Of a stretch of DNA of 64,000 nucleotides, positions 32,798 through 41,200 are shown in pieces. Both the position numbers and the translations under genes were made by a program. The notes beneath the pieces are model-generated. The model saw only the letters and a list, made by a program, of their open reading frames with translations. It ran no database searches and was not told the DNA's origin. Numbering within the stretch: position 1 is the stretch's first letter; the number at the start of each line of letters is the position of its first letter. This DNA comes from UBA6544 sp038131165 (GTDB lineage: Bacteria > Pseudomonadota > Alphaproteobacteria > UBA8366), in contig JAYPOZ010000010.1 of the NCBI GenBank assembly GCA_038131165.1, positions 1-64,000 of the forward strand, written 5' to 3'.

Positions 32798-35371
32798 ATG
32801 GACCGATACAATTTTAAATTGGCGGAGCAAACCTGGCAAAAGCGCTGGGAAGAGGCGGAGTGTTTTAAGGCCTCCGAGGATCCCAATAGGCCTAAATATT
32901 ATGTGCTTGAGATGTTTCCCTATCCATCCGGGCGCATCCATATGGGGCACGTCCGGTGCTATACGATCGGTGACGTCGTCGCCCGCTATAAACGGGCGAA
33001 CGGGTACAATGTTTTGCATCCGATGGGTTGGGACGCATTTGGTCTTCCTGCGGAGAATGCGGCTTTCGAGAATAAGGTACATCCCGCCGATTGGACGCGC
33101 GACAATATCGCTGCCATGCGTACCCAATTGAAATCAATGGGCCTTTCTTACGATTGGGGCCGGGAATTAGCGACCTGCGAGCCTGCCTATTACCGGCACG
33201 AGCAGAAGATGTTTCTCGATTTTCTGAAGGCCGGACTCGCGTATAAACGCGAGTCTTGGGTGAATTGGGATCCGGTTGAGCAAACTGTACTTGCGAACGA
33301 GCAGGTGATTGATGGTTGCGGTTGGCGGTCCGGCGCGCCGGTCGAACGGCGGCGCCTGTCGCAGTGGTTCTTGAAGATTACCGAATATGCGGACGATTTA
33401 TTGGAGACGCTCGAGACACTGGAGCGGTGGCCCGAACAGGTCCGTTTGATGCAGGCGAATTGGATCAACCGATCCGAAGGCGCCACGGTTTGGTTCGATC
33501 TTCTAAATCGCGAGGATAAATTAGAGGTTTTCACGACCCGGCCCGATACATTGTTCGGCGCGAGTTTTTGCGCCGTTGCCCCTAATCACCCCTTGGCGCT
33601 CGAGTTGGCGGAGACGGACGCGGAATTGGCGGCTTTCATCGAGCGGTGTAACCGTATGGGGACAAGCGAGGCCGCGATCGAGACGGCCGAGAAGGAAGGT
33701 TATCGCACCGGGCTGACCGCGTTACATCCTTTTGACGCCGAGAAAGGTCTACCGGTTTATGTCGCGAATTTTGTGCTGATGGAGTACGGCAGCGGCGCGA
33801 TATTCGGGTGCCCGGCGCACGATCAGCGAGATCTTGATTTCGCCCGCAAGTACGATCTTCCGGTGGTGCCGGTGGTTGCGCCCGAAGGGATCGCAACGTC
33901 CGAGTTAAGTATTGGCGATGAGGCGTTCGTGGGGGACGGCCGAATTGTGAATTCGGGTTTCTTGGATGGGTTGGAGGTTACGGAGGCTAAGCGGGCGGCG
34001 ATCGATGCTTTGATTGAGCGACGGGCCGGCGAAGCGCGGATTACCTATCGTTTGCGAGATTGGGGTGTGTCACGGCAGCGGTATTGGGGGTGTCCGGTTC
34101 CGGTCATTCACTGTGCGCAGTGCGGAACCGTTCCGGTTCCGGAATCCGCTCTTCCGGTGACCTTGCCTGATGATGTTGATTTTGAGGGATCGGGCAATCC
34201 TTTGGACCGGCATCCGACTTGGAAACATGTGTCCTGTCCGAAATGCGGTGCGGCTGCGGAACGCGAGACGGATACCTTTGATACCTTTTTTGAATCCTCT
34301 TGGTACTTTGCGCAATTCGCTTCGGCTGACCAAGGCCGCTTGTTTGCGCGGCATGAGGCCGAGTATTGGATGCCGGTCGATCAATACGTCGGCGGGATCG
34401 AGCATGCGATTCTCCACTTGTTGTATTCCCGCTTCTTTACTCGGGCGCTCACCGATTGCGGCTATCTCGATTTGAAAGAGCCATTCGCGGGTCTGTTGAC
34501 ACAGGGGATGGTGTGTCACGAGACCTATCGGGATTCTTCTGAGGCCGGCGGCGGATGGCTTTTTCCGAATCAGGTGACCCGGTCCGCAGGGGGTAAGGTT
34601 GTTAACGCCGCGTCGGGAAAGCCTGTTCAGGTGGGCCGGTCCGAAAAGATGAGTAAGTCGCGGCGGAACGTCGTCGACCCAGCGAATATTATCGACACTT
34701 ACGGAGCGGATACGGCACGGTTGTTCATGCTGTCCGACAGTCCAGCCGGCCGTGATTTGGAATGGACCGATGCGGGTGTTGAAGGCGCTTGGCGGTATGC
34801 AAACAGGCTGTGGCGATTGATTGCCGAGCCGGAGTTTTCGATCGCTGGCATCTCCGACGGTCGGCCGGAAGAATTCGATGCGGAATCCGAGGAGGTATTG
34901 CGGAAGATCAACCGTTCCATTGTTGACGTTGCGTCGGATTTCGATGGGTTTCGGTTTAATCGGGCGATTGCTAGGGTGCGCGAGTTGACGAACGCACTGT
35001 CAGGTTTGGATGGCGAGGGATCCGATCGGGCCTGGGTACGCCGGCATGGATACGAAATTGCCGTCCAATTGATCGCTCCGGTGATGCCGCACTTGGCCGA
35101 AGAGTTATGGGTTATGCTGGGACATGAATCGATGGTGACGGAGTCTACGTGGCCTCAGGCGGAGGAACGTTTCCTGGCGGTCGACATAGTCACCATCGCG
35201 GTTCAAGTGAATGGTAAGCTGCGTGGGACGATCGAAGGTCCGGCAGATATGAACAAAGAGGAGGCGGAAGCGATGGCCTTGGCGCTTGAGAATGTTCAAA
35301 GGGCCACGAATGGGTCGTCTCCGCGTAAGGTGATCGTTGTTCCCAATAAGGTCATTAACGTTGTTCTCTAG
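32798..35371 (+). CDS. leuS: leucyl-tRNA synthetase
   Basis: An 857-residue class I synthetase charging tRNA-Leu. The HIGH motif is PYPSGRIHMGHVRCYTIGD, the editing domain has the T-rich FTTRPDTLFGASFCAVAP, and the KMSKS motif is in VGRSEKMSKSRRNVVDP. Length is normal. The codon choice is visibly T/G-rich and less GC-rich than in the first 26 kb. Its 3' end overlaps the lptE start by 35 bases. Reading runs toward the proposed origin, that is, head-on to replication. Confidence 0.97.
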   Translation: MDRYNFKLAEQTWQKRWEEAECFKASEDPNRPKYYVLEMFPYPSGRIHMGHVRCYTIGDVVARYKRANGYNVLHPMGWDAFGLPAENAAFENKVHPADWTRDNIAAMRTQLKSMGLSYDWGRELATCEPAYYRHEQKMFLDFLKAGLAYKRESWVNWDPVEQTVLANEQVIDGCGWRSGAPVERRRLSQWFLKITEYADDLLETLETLERWPEQVRLMQANWINRSEGATVWFDLLNREDKLEVFTTRPDTLFGASFCAVAPNHPLALELAETDAELAAFIERCNRMGTSEAAIETAEKEGYRTGLTALHPFDAEKGLPVYVANFVLMEYGSGAIFGCPAHDQRDLDFARKYDLPVVPVVAPEGIATSELSIGDEAFVGDGRIVNSGFLDGLEVTEAKRAAIDALIERRAGEARITYRLRDWGVSRQRYWGCPVPVIHCAQCGTVPVPESALPVTLPDDVDFEGSGNPLDRHPTWKHVSCPKCGAAAERETDTFDTFFESSWYFAQFASADQGRLFARHEAEYWMPVDQYVGGIEHAILHLLYSRFFTRALTDCGYLDLKEPFAGLLTQGMVCHETYRDSSEAGGGWLFPNQVTRSAGGKVVNAASGKPVQVGRSEKMSKSRRNVVDPANIIDTYGADTARLFMLSDSPAGRDLEWTDAGVEGAWRYANRLWRLIAEPEFSIAGISDGRPEEFDAESEEVLRKINRSIVDVASDFDGFRFNRAIARVRELTNALSGLDGEGSDRAWVRRHGYEIAVQLIAPVMPHLAEELWVMLGHESMVTESTWPQAEERFLAVDIVTIAVQVNGKLRGTIEGPADMNKEEAEAMALALENVQRATNGSSPRKVIVVPNKVINVVL

Positions 35372-35861
35372 AGCGTTTTTTTTCCTAGCGGTTGCGTGGG
35401 GGCTTGTCGGATGCGGATTTCAACCGCTTTATGGAGGGAGGGCTGGCGAGGAAGTCGATGAGCGCCTGTCCGCCATTCAGATTGCGCCGATGCGAGATCG
35501 TTTGGGGCAACGCATTCATAATCTTTTATTGGACCGCTTGAATTCCGAGGGGCGGCCGTCATCGTCGAAATTTACTCTAAACCTTGCCGCAAGCGTGAGT
35601 ACGGCTGAACTTGGGTTGCGTTTTACCGAGGTTGCGACACGCGCCACACTAACGTTGATCGCGTCCTACTATTTAACGGATGACCGTACAGGTGACGTGC
35701 TTTCGGAAGGGATCGTCAGGTCGGTGAACAGTTATAATATTCCAAGTTCCGAGTACGCTAGAATTACGTCAGAAGCCGACGCAACGGAGCGGGCCGCGAG
35801 GGAAGTCAGCGACGAAATTAGGGTCCGATTGGGCCTCTTCTTCCGCAACAACCCGTCATAG
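35337..35861 (+). CDS. lptE: LPS-assembly lipoprotein LptE
   Basis: A 174-residue outer-membrane lipoprotein that plugs LptD in LPS transport. The signal ends in the lipobox LVGC, followed by GFQPLYG, the family hallmark. The start is a TTG at 35337 inside leuS, with GTAAGGTGATCG upstream. A later TTG at 35361 would leave an 18-residue signal and is also possible. No ATG fits. The standard neighbours, leuS before and holA after, support the call. Confidence 0.88.
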   Translation: MFPIRSLTLFSRAFFFLAVAWGLVGCGFQPLYGGRAGEEVDERLSAIQIAPMRDRLGQRIHNLLLDRLNSEGRPSSSKFTLNLAASVSTAELGLRFTEVATRATLTLIASYYLTDDRTGDVLSEGIVRSVNSYNIPSSEYARITSEADATERAAREVSDEIRVRLGLFFRNNPS

Positions 35862-35867
35862 GCAAGC

Positions 35868-36902
35868 ATGAAGGTTTCGGCGAACCAGGCAGATGCGTTT
35901 GTGCGGTCGCCGCCTCATGATTTGCGGGTTGCGGTCATTTACGGACCGGACGAGGGATTGGTTCGTGAGCGCGCGTTGAAGCTTGGGGAGACGGTGGTTG
36001 CCGATCTCTCCGATCCCTTTTTGGTATGCGATTTGACCGGCGCTGAACTGGCGGCGGACCCGGCGCGGCTGGCTGATGAGGTCGCGGCCATTTCCATGAT
36101 GGGAGGGCGCCGGTTAATCCGCGTTCGGGAGGCCACCGATACTGTTTCGCGGATCGTTGCCTCCGTGCTGGAAGACGGTCTAGGGGACGCGCTGACCGTC
36201 TTGCAGGCGGGGCAACTCGGGCCACGATCTTCGCTCCGAATTTTGGCGGAAAAATCGACTGGCGCAGCTGCCATACCTTGTTATGTCGATGACATCTCGG
36301 CTCTTGAGCAGGTCATTCAGGAAACTTTGAGGGACCATGGAGTCCGAATTACAGCGGATGCATCGGCCTGGTTGGTGGGACGGTTGGGGTCGGATCGCCT
36401 GGTTTCGCGCGGTGAAGCGGAGAAGTTGGCGTTGTATGCGGGTCCGGGCGGAGAAGTGGGGATCGAAGATGCAATGGCCTGTATTGGCGATAGCGCTGCG
36501 GATTCGTTGGACGATTTAATTTATGCCGCCGCGGATGGGGATTCGAACTTGGTGGACTTATCGATCATGCGCTGTTTTCAGGCGGGCGCCAGTGCGGTCG
36601 GTATTCTGCGCGCGATGACCGGTCACCTCTTGAAGCTGGAAAGCGCCGGCGTTCGGGTCCGGCAAGGGGAAGACGCCGGTGCGGTGCTGAAATCTTTGCG
36701 GCCCCCGGTTTTTTATAAGTTGGAACGGCGGTTTCGGTCTCAAATGGGAATCTGGCGGGGTCCGGCCTTGGCCCGAGCGTTGCAACTGACCCTGGAGGCC
36801 GAACTCAATTGCAAACGGACGGGCATTCCAGAAGATCCGGTGTGCGGGCGGGCTCTGCTGCAAATTGCGAGTTTGGCCCGGCAGCTTCGCAACGCGCGTT
36901 AG
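35868..36902 (+). CDS. holA: DNA polymerase III delta subunit
   Basis: A 344-residue clamp-loader subunit. It has the early YGPDEGLVRERALKLGETVV block and ends in the C-terminal collar helices with ALQLTLEAELNCKRTGIPED. It opens the sliding clamp with delta-prime. It follows lptE by six bases and is convergent with parB, with a four-base spacer. Gene order leuS-lptE-holA-parB is common near alphaproteobacterial origins. Confidence 0.93.
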   Translation: MKVSANQADAFVRSPPHDLRVAVIYGPDEGLVRERALKLGETVVADLSDPFLVCDLTGAELAADPARLADEVAAISMMGGRRLIRVREATDTVSRIVASVLEDGLGDALTVLQAGQLGPRSSLRILAEKSTGAAAIPCYVDDISALEQVIQETLRDHGVRITADASAWLVGRLGSDRLVSRGEAEKLALYAGPGGEVGIEDAMACIGDSAADSLDDLIYAAADGDSNLVDLSIMRCFQAGASAVGILRAMTGHLLKLESAGVRVRQGEDAGAVLKSLRPPVFYKLERRFRSQMGIWRGPALARALQLTLEAELNCKRTGIPEDPVCGRALLQIASLARQLRNAR

Positions 36903-36906
36903 CGGA

Positions 36907-37794
36907 TTACCGGCTGTCCGCCGCGGCCATTAACCGTTGCAGGACATCGTCCAGCTGTTCGAGGTTTTGGTAGTGGAATTTTAGGATGCCGGCTTCGCCG
37001 CGTTCGTCGATTTCTACCTTTAAGCCCAATAGGTTACCGAGATCGCGCTCCAGTGCGGAAGTGTTCGGATCCTTCGTTGAACCAGCCGTTCTTTCGCCCG
37101 AAACGCGGGACGATTGTTCGCGCCTGATCAGGGCTTCGGTTTGGCGCACGTTTAACGATTTCTTGACGACTGCATCCGCAGCCGCTTCCGGGTCGCGGGC
37201 GCCAAGCAGGGCGCGCGCGTGACCGGCGCTGATGCTTCCGTCCTGCAATTTTGCGCGCACGCCGGACGGCAGGCTCAGCAGCCGCAACGTGTTGGCAACG
37301 TGACTTCGACTCTTGCCGATGTCTTTCGCCAAATCTTCCTGTGTGCGATGAAACTGATCCATTAAGCGTCTGTAACCCTCTGCCTCTTCAAGCGCCGTCA
37401 GGTCTTCGCGCTGCAGATTCTCGATGAGTGCGATTTCGAGAGCCTGTTGATCGTCGAGCTCCTTGATGACAACGGGAACCTCGTGCAAACCAGCGGTCTG
37501 CGCTGCCCGCCACCGACGTTCACCGGCAATAATCTCATAGAGATTGGGCGCATTCGGAACGCGGCGGACCAAGATCGGCTCAAGCACCCCTTTCTCGCGA
37601 ACCGATTCGACCAAGGCCTGAAGCGCTTCCGGATCGAAACGACGGCGCGGCTGGAATTCGCCCGTCTTCAGATACTCGACGGGCAAAGTGCGGCTATCGC
37701 GCCCCTCGTTCGCGGCCCGCTCTTCGTTCGGCTCGTCGCCGAAAAGCGCCGACAGGCCGCGGCCCAAATGCTTCCTTGTTCCCTGTTCGGACAT
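36907..37794 (-). CDS. parB: chromosome partitioning protein ParB
   Basis: A 295-residue CTP-dependent DNA clamp that loads on parS sites. It opens KHLGRGLSALFGDE. The CTP-binding GERRWRAAQ motif is at 91-99, followed by the ALIENLQREDLTALEEA helix and the DNA-binding KSRSHVANTLRLL helix-turn-helix. The C-terminal dimerisation domain ends in LDDVLQRLMAAA. The ATG at 37794 shares one base with the parA stop (TGATG). Two matching parS sites are within 3.5 kb. Confidence 0.96.
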   Translation of the reverse strand: MSEQGTRKHLGRGLSALFGDEPNEERAANEGRDSRTLPVEYLKTGEFQPRRRFDPEALQALVESVREKGVLEPILVRRVPNAPNLYEIIAGERRWRAAQTAGLHEVPVVIKELDDQQALEIALIENLQREDLTALEEAEGYRRLMDQFHRTQEDLAKDIGKSRSHVANTLRLLSLPSGVRAKLQDGSISAGHARALLGARDPEAAADAVVKKSLNVRQTEALIRREQSSRVSGERTAGSTKDPNTSALERDLGNLLGLKVEIDERGEAGILKFHYQNLEQLDDVLQRLMAAADSR

Positions 37795-38621
37795 CAATTT
37801 CGGGCCTCCCGTTCGCGCTTCAATATCTCGCCGGCCAAATGGATATACGCCTTGCTACCCGCGCACCGCCAATCGTAGAGCAGGACAGGCTTGCCGTAGG
37901 ACGGCGCCTCCGATATGCGCACGTTGCGCGGAATCACGGTCTTATAAACTTTATCGCCGAAGTGCTCCCGGACATCCGCCGCCACCATGTCGGACAGGTT
38001 GTTCCGGCGGTCGAACATCGTCAGCACGACTCCCTGGATTTCCAAATTCGGATTGAGATTGCGGCGTATCCGTTCAATCGTCCGCACCAAATGACTCAAC
38101 CCCTCCAAGGCATAAAACTCGCACTGAAGCGGCACCAGGACGGAATCCGCGGCGCACAATGCGTTCAAGGTCAGCAGACCGAGCGCTGGCGGGCAATCGA
38201 TCAGGATATAATCATAAGCGTCGTTCAGGTCCGCAAACGCCGCGGACAGCCGAAACTCCCGGTTTTCGGCATCCAGCAGCTCAAGTTCCGCGCCCGCAAG
38301 GTCAACGGAGGCCGGAATTAGGTCGAGGCCGGGCACGATGGTACCGACAATGGCAGCTGCTGCGCCACTCTCATTCACAAGGAGATCGTAGACCGTCGGG
38401 CGGTCGAGTCCTTTGTCGACATTTAAACCTGTGCTGGCGTTCCCTTGAGCGTCGATATCGACAAGGAGCACCTTCATATGGTTGGCGGCCAGCGCGGTCG
38501 CCAAATTGACAGCTGTCGTCGTTTTCCCGACACCGCCCTTTTGATTGGCGATCGCAATGATTCGCGATTTCTGCGGCTCGGGCGCAGTGCCGGTTAGATC
38601 CGGTTCAATTTCCAAGGGCAT
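37794..38621 (-). CDS. parA: chromosome partitioning ATPase ParA
   Basis: A 275-residue Walker-type ATPase. The deviant P-loop IANQKGGVGKTTTAVNLA is at 25-42, with LLVDIDAQGNASTGL and ILIDCPPALGLLTLNAL following. It drives origin segregation together with ParB. I use the ATG at 38621, which overlaps the end of rsmG by 17 bases. Upstream in-frame codons lack homology. Confidence 0.95.
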   Translation of the reverse strand: MPLEIEPDLTGTAPEPQKSRIIAIANQKGGVGKTTTAVNLATALAANHMKVLLVDIDAQGNASTGLNVDKGLDRPTVYDLLVNESGAAAAIVGTIVPGLDLIPASVDLAGAELELLDAENREFRLSAAFADLNDAYDYILIDCPPALGLLTLNALCAADSVLVPLQCEFYALEGLSHLVRTIERIRRNLNPNLEIQGVVLTMFDRRNNLSDMVAADVREHFGDKVYKTVIPRNVRISEAPSYGKPVLLYDWRCAGSKAYIHLAGEILKREREARN

Positions 38622-39237
38622 CGACACGCTTAATGGACTCCATTCTGACAATGGCCCCATCCGGACTCGTTTTGCTCGGATGAACCTCGAGTTTCATGTT
38701 CCAATTATTTTTTAAATCGACCAATTCCGATTCTATGCTTTTTCCTTTTAGAAATATACTTATTGTATTCGGTTTAATCATGAATTTAGATAACTCAATG
38801 AGATCCGTGAGCGGCGCAACCGCACGCGCTGTAAGCACCCCAGCAGTTAGGTTTTTTACCTTTTCTGCCCGAGATTCGATAACGCTCACATTGGCTTCGG
38901 CGTACCGCGCCGCTTCTCTCAGGAAAACGCATTTGCGCGAATCGGATTCGATCAGGCGCACGTCTTGCGCACCCAGGATCGCCAACACCAATCCCGGAAG
39001 CCCTGCCCCACTGCCGATATCGACGACCGGCCGCTTCTCCGCCGGCAAAAACGGATATAATTGGCCACAATCCAGAACATGCCGCCGCCAGATATCGCGG
39101 GCGGTACTCGAGCCGATCAGATTGATTGCGCGCTGCCACTTGAGTAAAAACTCGGTATAACGTTTCAGACGATCCAGTGTTTCACGTGAAACACTCAACG
39201 CGGCGCCCGCTTCTTCGGCGGATAGGTAGTCAGACAC
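38605..39237 (-). CDS. rsmG: 16S rRNA (guanine-527-N7)-methyltransferase
   Basis: A 210-residue RsmG (GidB). It has the SAM loop VVDIGSGAGLPGLVLAI, RLIESDSRKCVFLREAARY, and the TARAVAPLTDLIELS motif. The start is GTG at 39237 (TTG at 39240 is the alternative), inside the mnmG stop region. The parS site at 39178-39193 is coding here and gives SVSRET. The 3' half (about 38700-38800) is strikingly AT-rich next to its neighbours. Confidence 0.93.
   Translation of the reverse strand: MSDYLSAEEAGAALSVSRETLDRLKRYTEFLLKWQRAINLIGSSTARDIWRRHVLDCGQLYPFLPAEKRPVVDIGSGAGLPGLVLAILGAQDVRLIESDSRKCVFLREAARYAEANVSVIESRAEKVKNLTAGVLTARAVAPLTDLIELSKFMIKPNTISIFLKGKSIESELVDLKNNWNMKLEVHPSKTSPDGAIVRMESIKRVDALGN
39178..39193. 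other. parS site 1, within rsmG
   Basis: TGTTTCACGTGAAACA is a perfect match to the 16-base parS consensus and a complete palindrome. It sits in the 5' coding part of rsmG, 1.4 kb from the parB start, and is where ParB would nucleate. Confidence 0.95.
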
Positions 39238-41110
39238 CAAGATTCACCGACTTGCGTTTCACATGCCGCAGAATAGCGACAATTGCCGCCGGGGTCACCC
39301 CAGAAATGCGCGAAGCGGCGCCCAATGTCGCCGGCTGTATCCGCGCCAGTTTCTCGCAAACCTCCGTGGACAATCCACCGATCTCGCGATAGTCCAATTC
39401 GGATGGCAGCGCGAGCGCTTCGTCGCGCCGGAAAGCGGCAATATCGGCATCCTGGCGGCCAAGGTAACCCGCATACAGCGCATCAATTTCGACTTGCTCG
39501 ACAGCCTCGGCGGAGAGCTCCAAAAGTTCCGGCCAAACCTCGGTCAAACTCTCGAACCCAACATTCGGCATCGCCAGCAGGTCCAGCGCCGAGCGGCCAA
39601 TGCCGTTCTGGCTGACTTGAATGCCGAACTCCCGCAAGCGACTCGGGCTAACGGTCAGACAACGCATACGTTCGCGCGCATCCGACAAGGCCGCGCGCTT
39701 TCGCTCCCAATGCCGCGCCCGCTCCGCGCCGACGCAGCCGATCTTAAGGCCCACAGGGGTCAACCGCTGATCCGCGTTGTCCGCCCGCAGCCGCAGGCGA
39801 TATTCCGCCCGTGACGTAAACATCCGATAGGGCTCGTTCGTGCCTTTGCTGATCAGGTCGTCAATCAGAACACCGATATAACCTTCTGCACGATCCAGAA
39901 CGACAGCGTCTTCGCCACCGGCCGACCTCGCCGCATTCAATCCCGCCATCAGGCCCTGCGCCGCCGCCTCCTCGTAGCCCGTCGTACCATTGATTTGACC
40001 GGCCAGATAAAGGCCAGGAATGCGCTTGGTTTCAAGCGTGGCACGCAATTCCCGAGGATCGACGAAATCGTACTCGATGGCATAGCCGGGCTGCAGCATG
40101 GTGACGCGCTGCAGACCGGGAATGGTATCGAGGATGGCCCTCTGAACTTCCTCCGGCAGGGATGTCGAGATACCATTGGGATAGACCGTGTGGTCGTCCA
40201 GCCCTTCCGGCTCGAGGAAGATTTGATGATGCTGACGATCGGCGAAGCGAACAACCTTGTCCTCTATCGACGGGCAGTAGCGGGGACCAGTCGATTCGAT
40301 CTGACCGGAATACATCGGCGAGCGCCCGATATTGGCGCGAATCACCTCGTGGGTCCTCTCCGTCGTGCCGGTGATCCCACATTCGATCTGCGCCGTCGTG
40401 ATTTGCTCCGTCAAATACGAAAAGGGCACCGGCGGCTCATCGCCCGGCTGCATGTCGAGACCCGACCAATCGATCGTGCGGCCATCCAATCGTGGGGGTG
40501 TTCCCGTCTTCAGTCGACCCAGCAAGAACCCAACCCGTTCCAGCATCCCGGATAGACCATAAGCAGCGGCGTCCCCCGCCCGGCCGGCGGGAATCTTCCG
40601 CTCGCCGATGTGAATCAGGCCACGCAAGAACGTCCCTGTCGTCAGGATAACGCGCCCGGCCGTCAATCGACGCCCATCGGACAGGATGACGCCCTCGACA
40701 TTCCCCGCACGACTGAGGACCAGATCCTCGACTGCGCCTGCCATGAGCTGCAAGTTCTCCTGCGCGCCCAAGACACGCCGCATGGCATTTCGATACAGCT
40801 TGCGGTCCGCCTGGGCCCGCGGTCCCCGAACGGCGGGGCCTTTGGAACGGTTTAACACGCGGAACTGAATCCCCGCCATGTCGATGACCCGCCCCATGAC
40901 GCCATCCAACGCGTCGATCTCCCGCACCAAGTGACCTTTGGCCAGGCCTCCGATGGCCGGGTTGCAAGACATCTCGCCAATGGTCTCCAGCTTGTGGGTC
41001 ACCAACAGAGTCTGGGCACCGAGGCGCGCCGAGGCCGCAGCCGCCTCGCAACCCGCATGCCCGCCACCAATGACGATGACATCCCAGCGAGATAAGAGTG
41101 TTTCATTCAT
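39230..41110 (-). CDS. mnmG: tRNA uridine 5-carboxymethylaminomethyl modification enzyme MnmG
   Basis: A 626-residue FAD protein working with MnmE to modify wobble uridine 34. The FAD motif VIVIGGGHAGCEAA is at 11-24. MSCNPAIGGLAKG and GTFLRGLIHIGE are the family signatures, and KSKGTNEPYRMFTSRAEYRL-type blocks follow in the C-terminal half. The gene overlaps rsmG at its end. mnmE lies just upstream with a parS site in the spacer. Confidence 0.96.
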   Translation of the reverse strand: MNETLLSRWDVIVIGGGHAGCEAAAASARLGAQTLLVTHKLETIGEMSCNPAIGGLAKGHLVREIDALDGVMGRVIDMAGIQFRVLNRSKGPAVRGPRAQADRKLYRNAMRRVLGAQENLQLMAGAVEDLVLSRAGNVEGVILSDGRRLTAGRVILTTGTFLRGLIHIGERKIPAGRAGDAAAYGLSGMLERVGFLLGRLKTGTPPRLDGRTIDWSGLDMQPGDEPPVPFSYLTEQITTAQIECGITGTTERTHEVIRANIGRSPMYSGQIESTGPRYCPSIEDKVVRFADRQHHQIFLEPEGLDDHTVYPNGISTSLPEEVQRAILDTIPGLQRVTMLQPGYAIEYDFVDPRELRATLETKRIPGLYLAGQINGTTGYEEAAAQGLMAGLNAARSAGGEDAVVLDRAEGYIGVLIDDLISKGTNEPYRMFTSRAEYRLRLRADNADQRLTPVGLKIGCVGAERARHWERKRAALSDARERMRCLTVSPSRLREFGIQVSQNGIGRSALDLLAMPNVGFESLTEVWPELLELSAEAVEQVEIDALYAGYLGRQDADIAAFRRDEALALPSELDYREIGGLSTEVCEKLARIQPATLGAASRISGVTPAAIVAILRHVKRKSVNLGV

Positions 41111-41183
41111 GCGCGGAACTTAGGGACTAGCCCCCGCTCTGACAAGAACATGAAGCTGCCTCCGGAGGGAAATCTCCTCCGAA

Positions 41184-41199
41184 TGTTTCACGTGAAACA
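41184..41199. other. parS site 2, between mnmE and mnmG
   Basis: A second perfect parS 16-mer, TGTTTCACGTGAAACA, lies two bases beyond the mnmE stop, in the 90-base spacer before mnmG. The core is flanked by matching AA/TT bases, extending the palindrome. Confidence 0.95.
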
Positions 41200-41200
41200 T

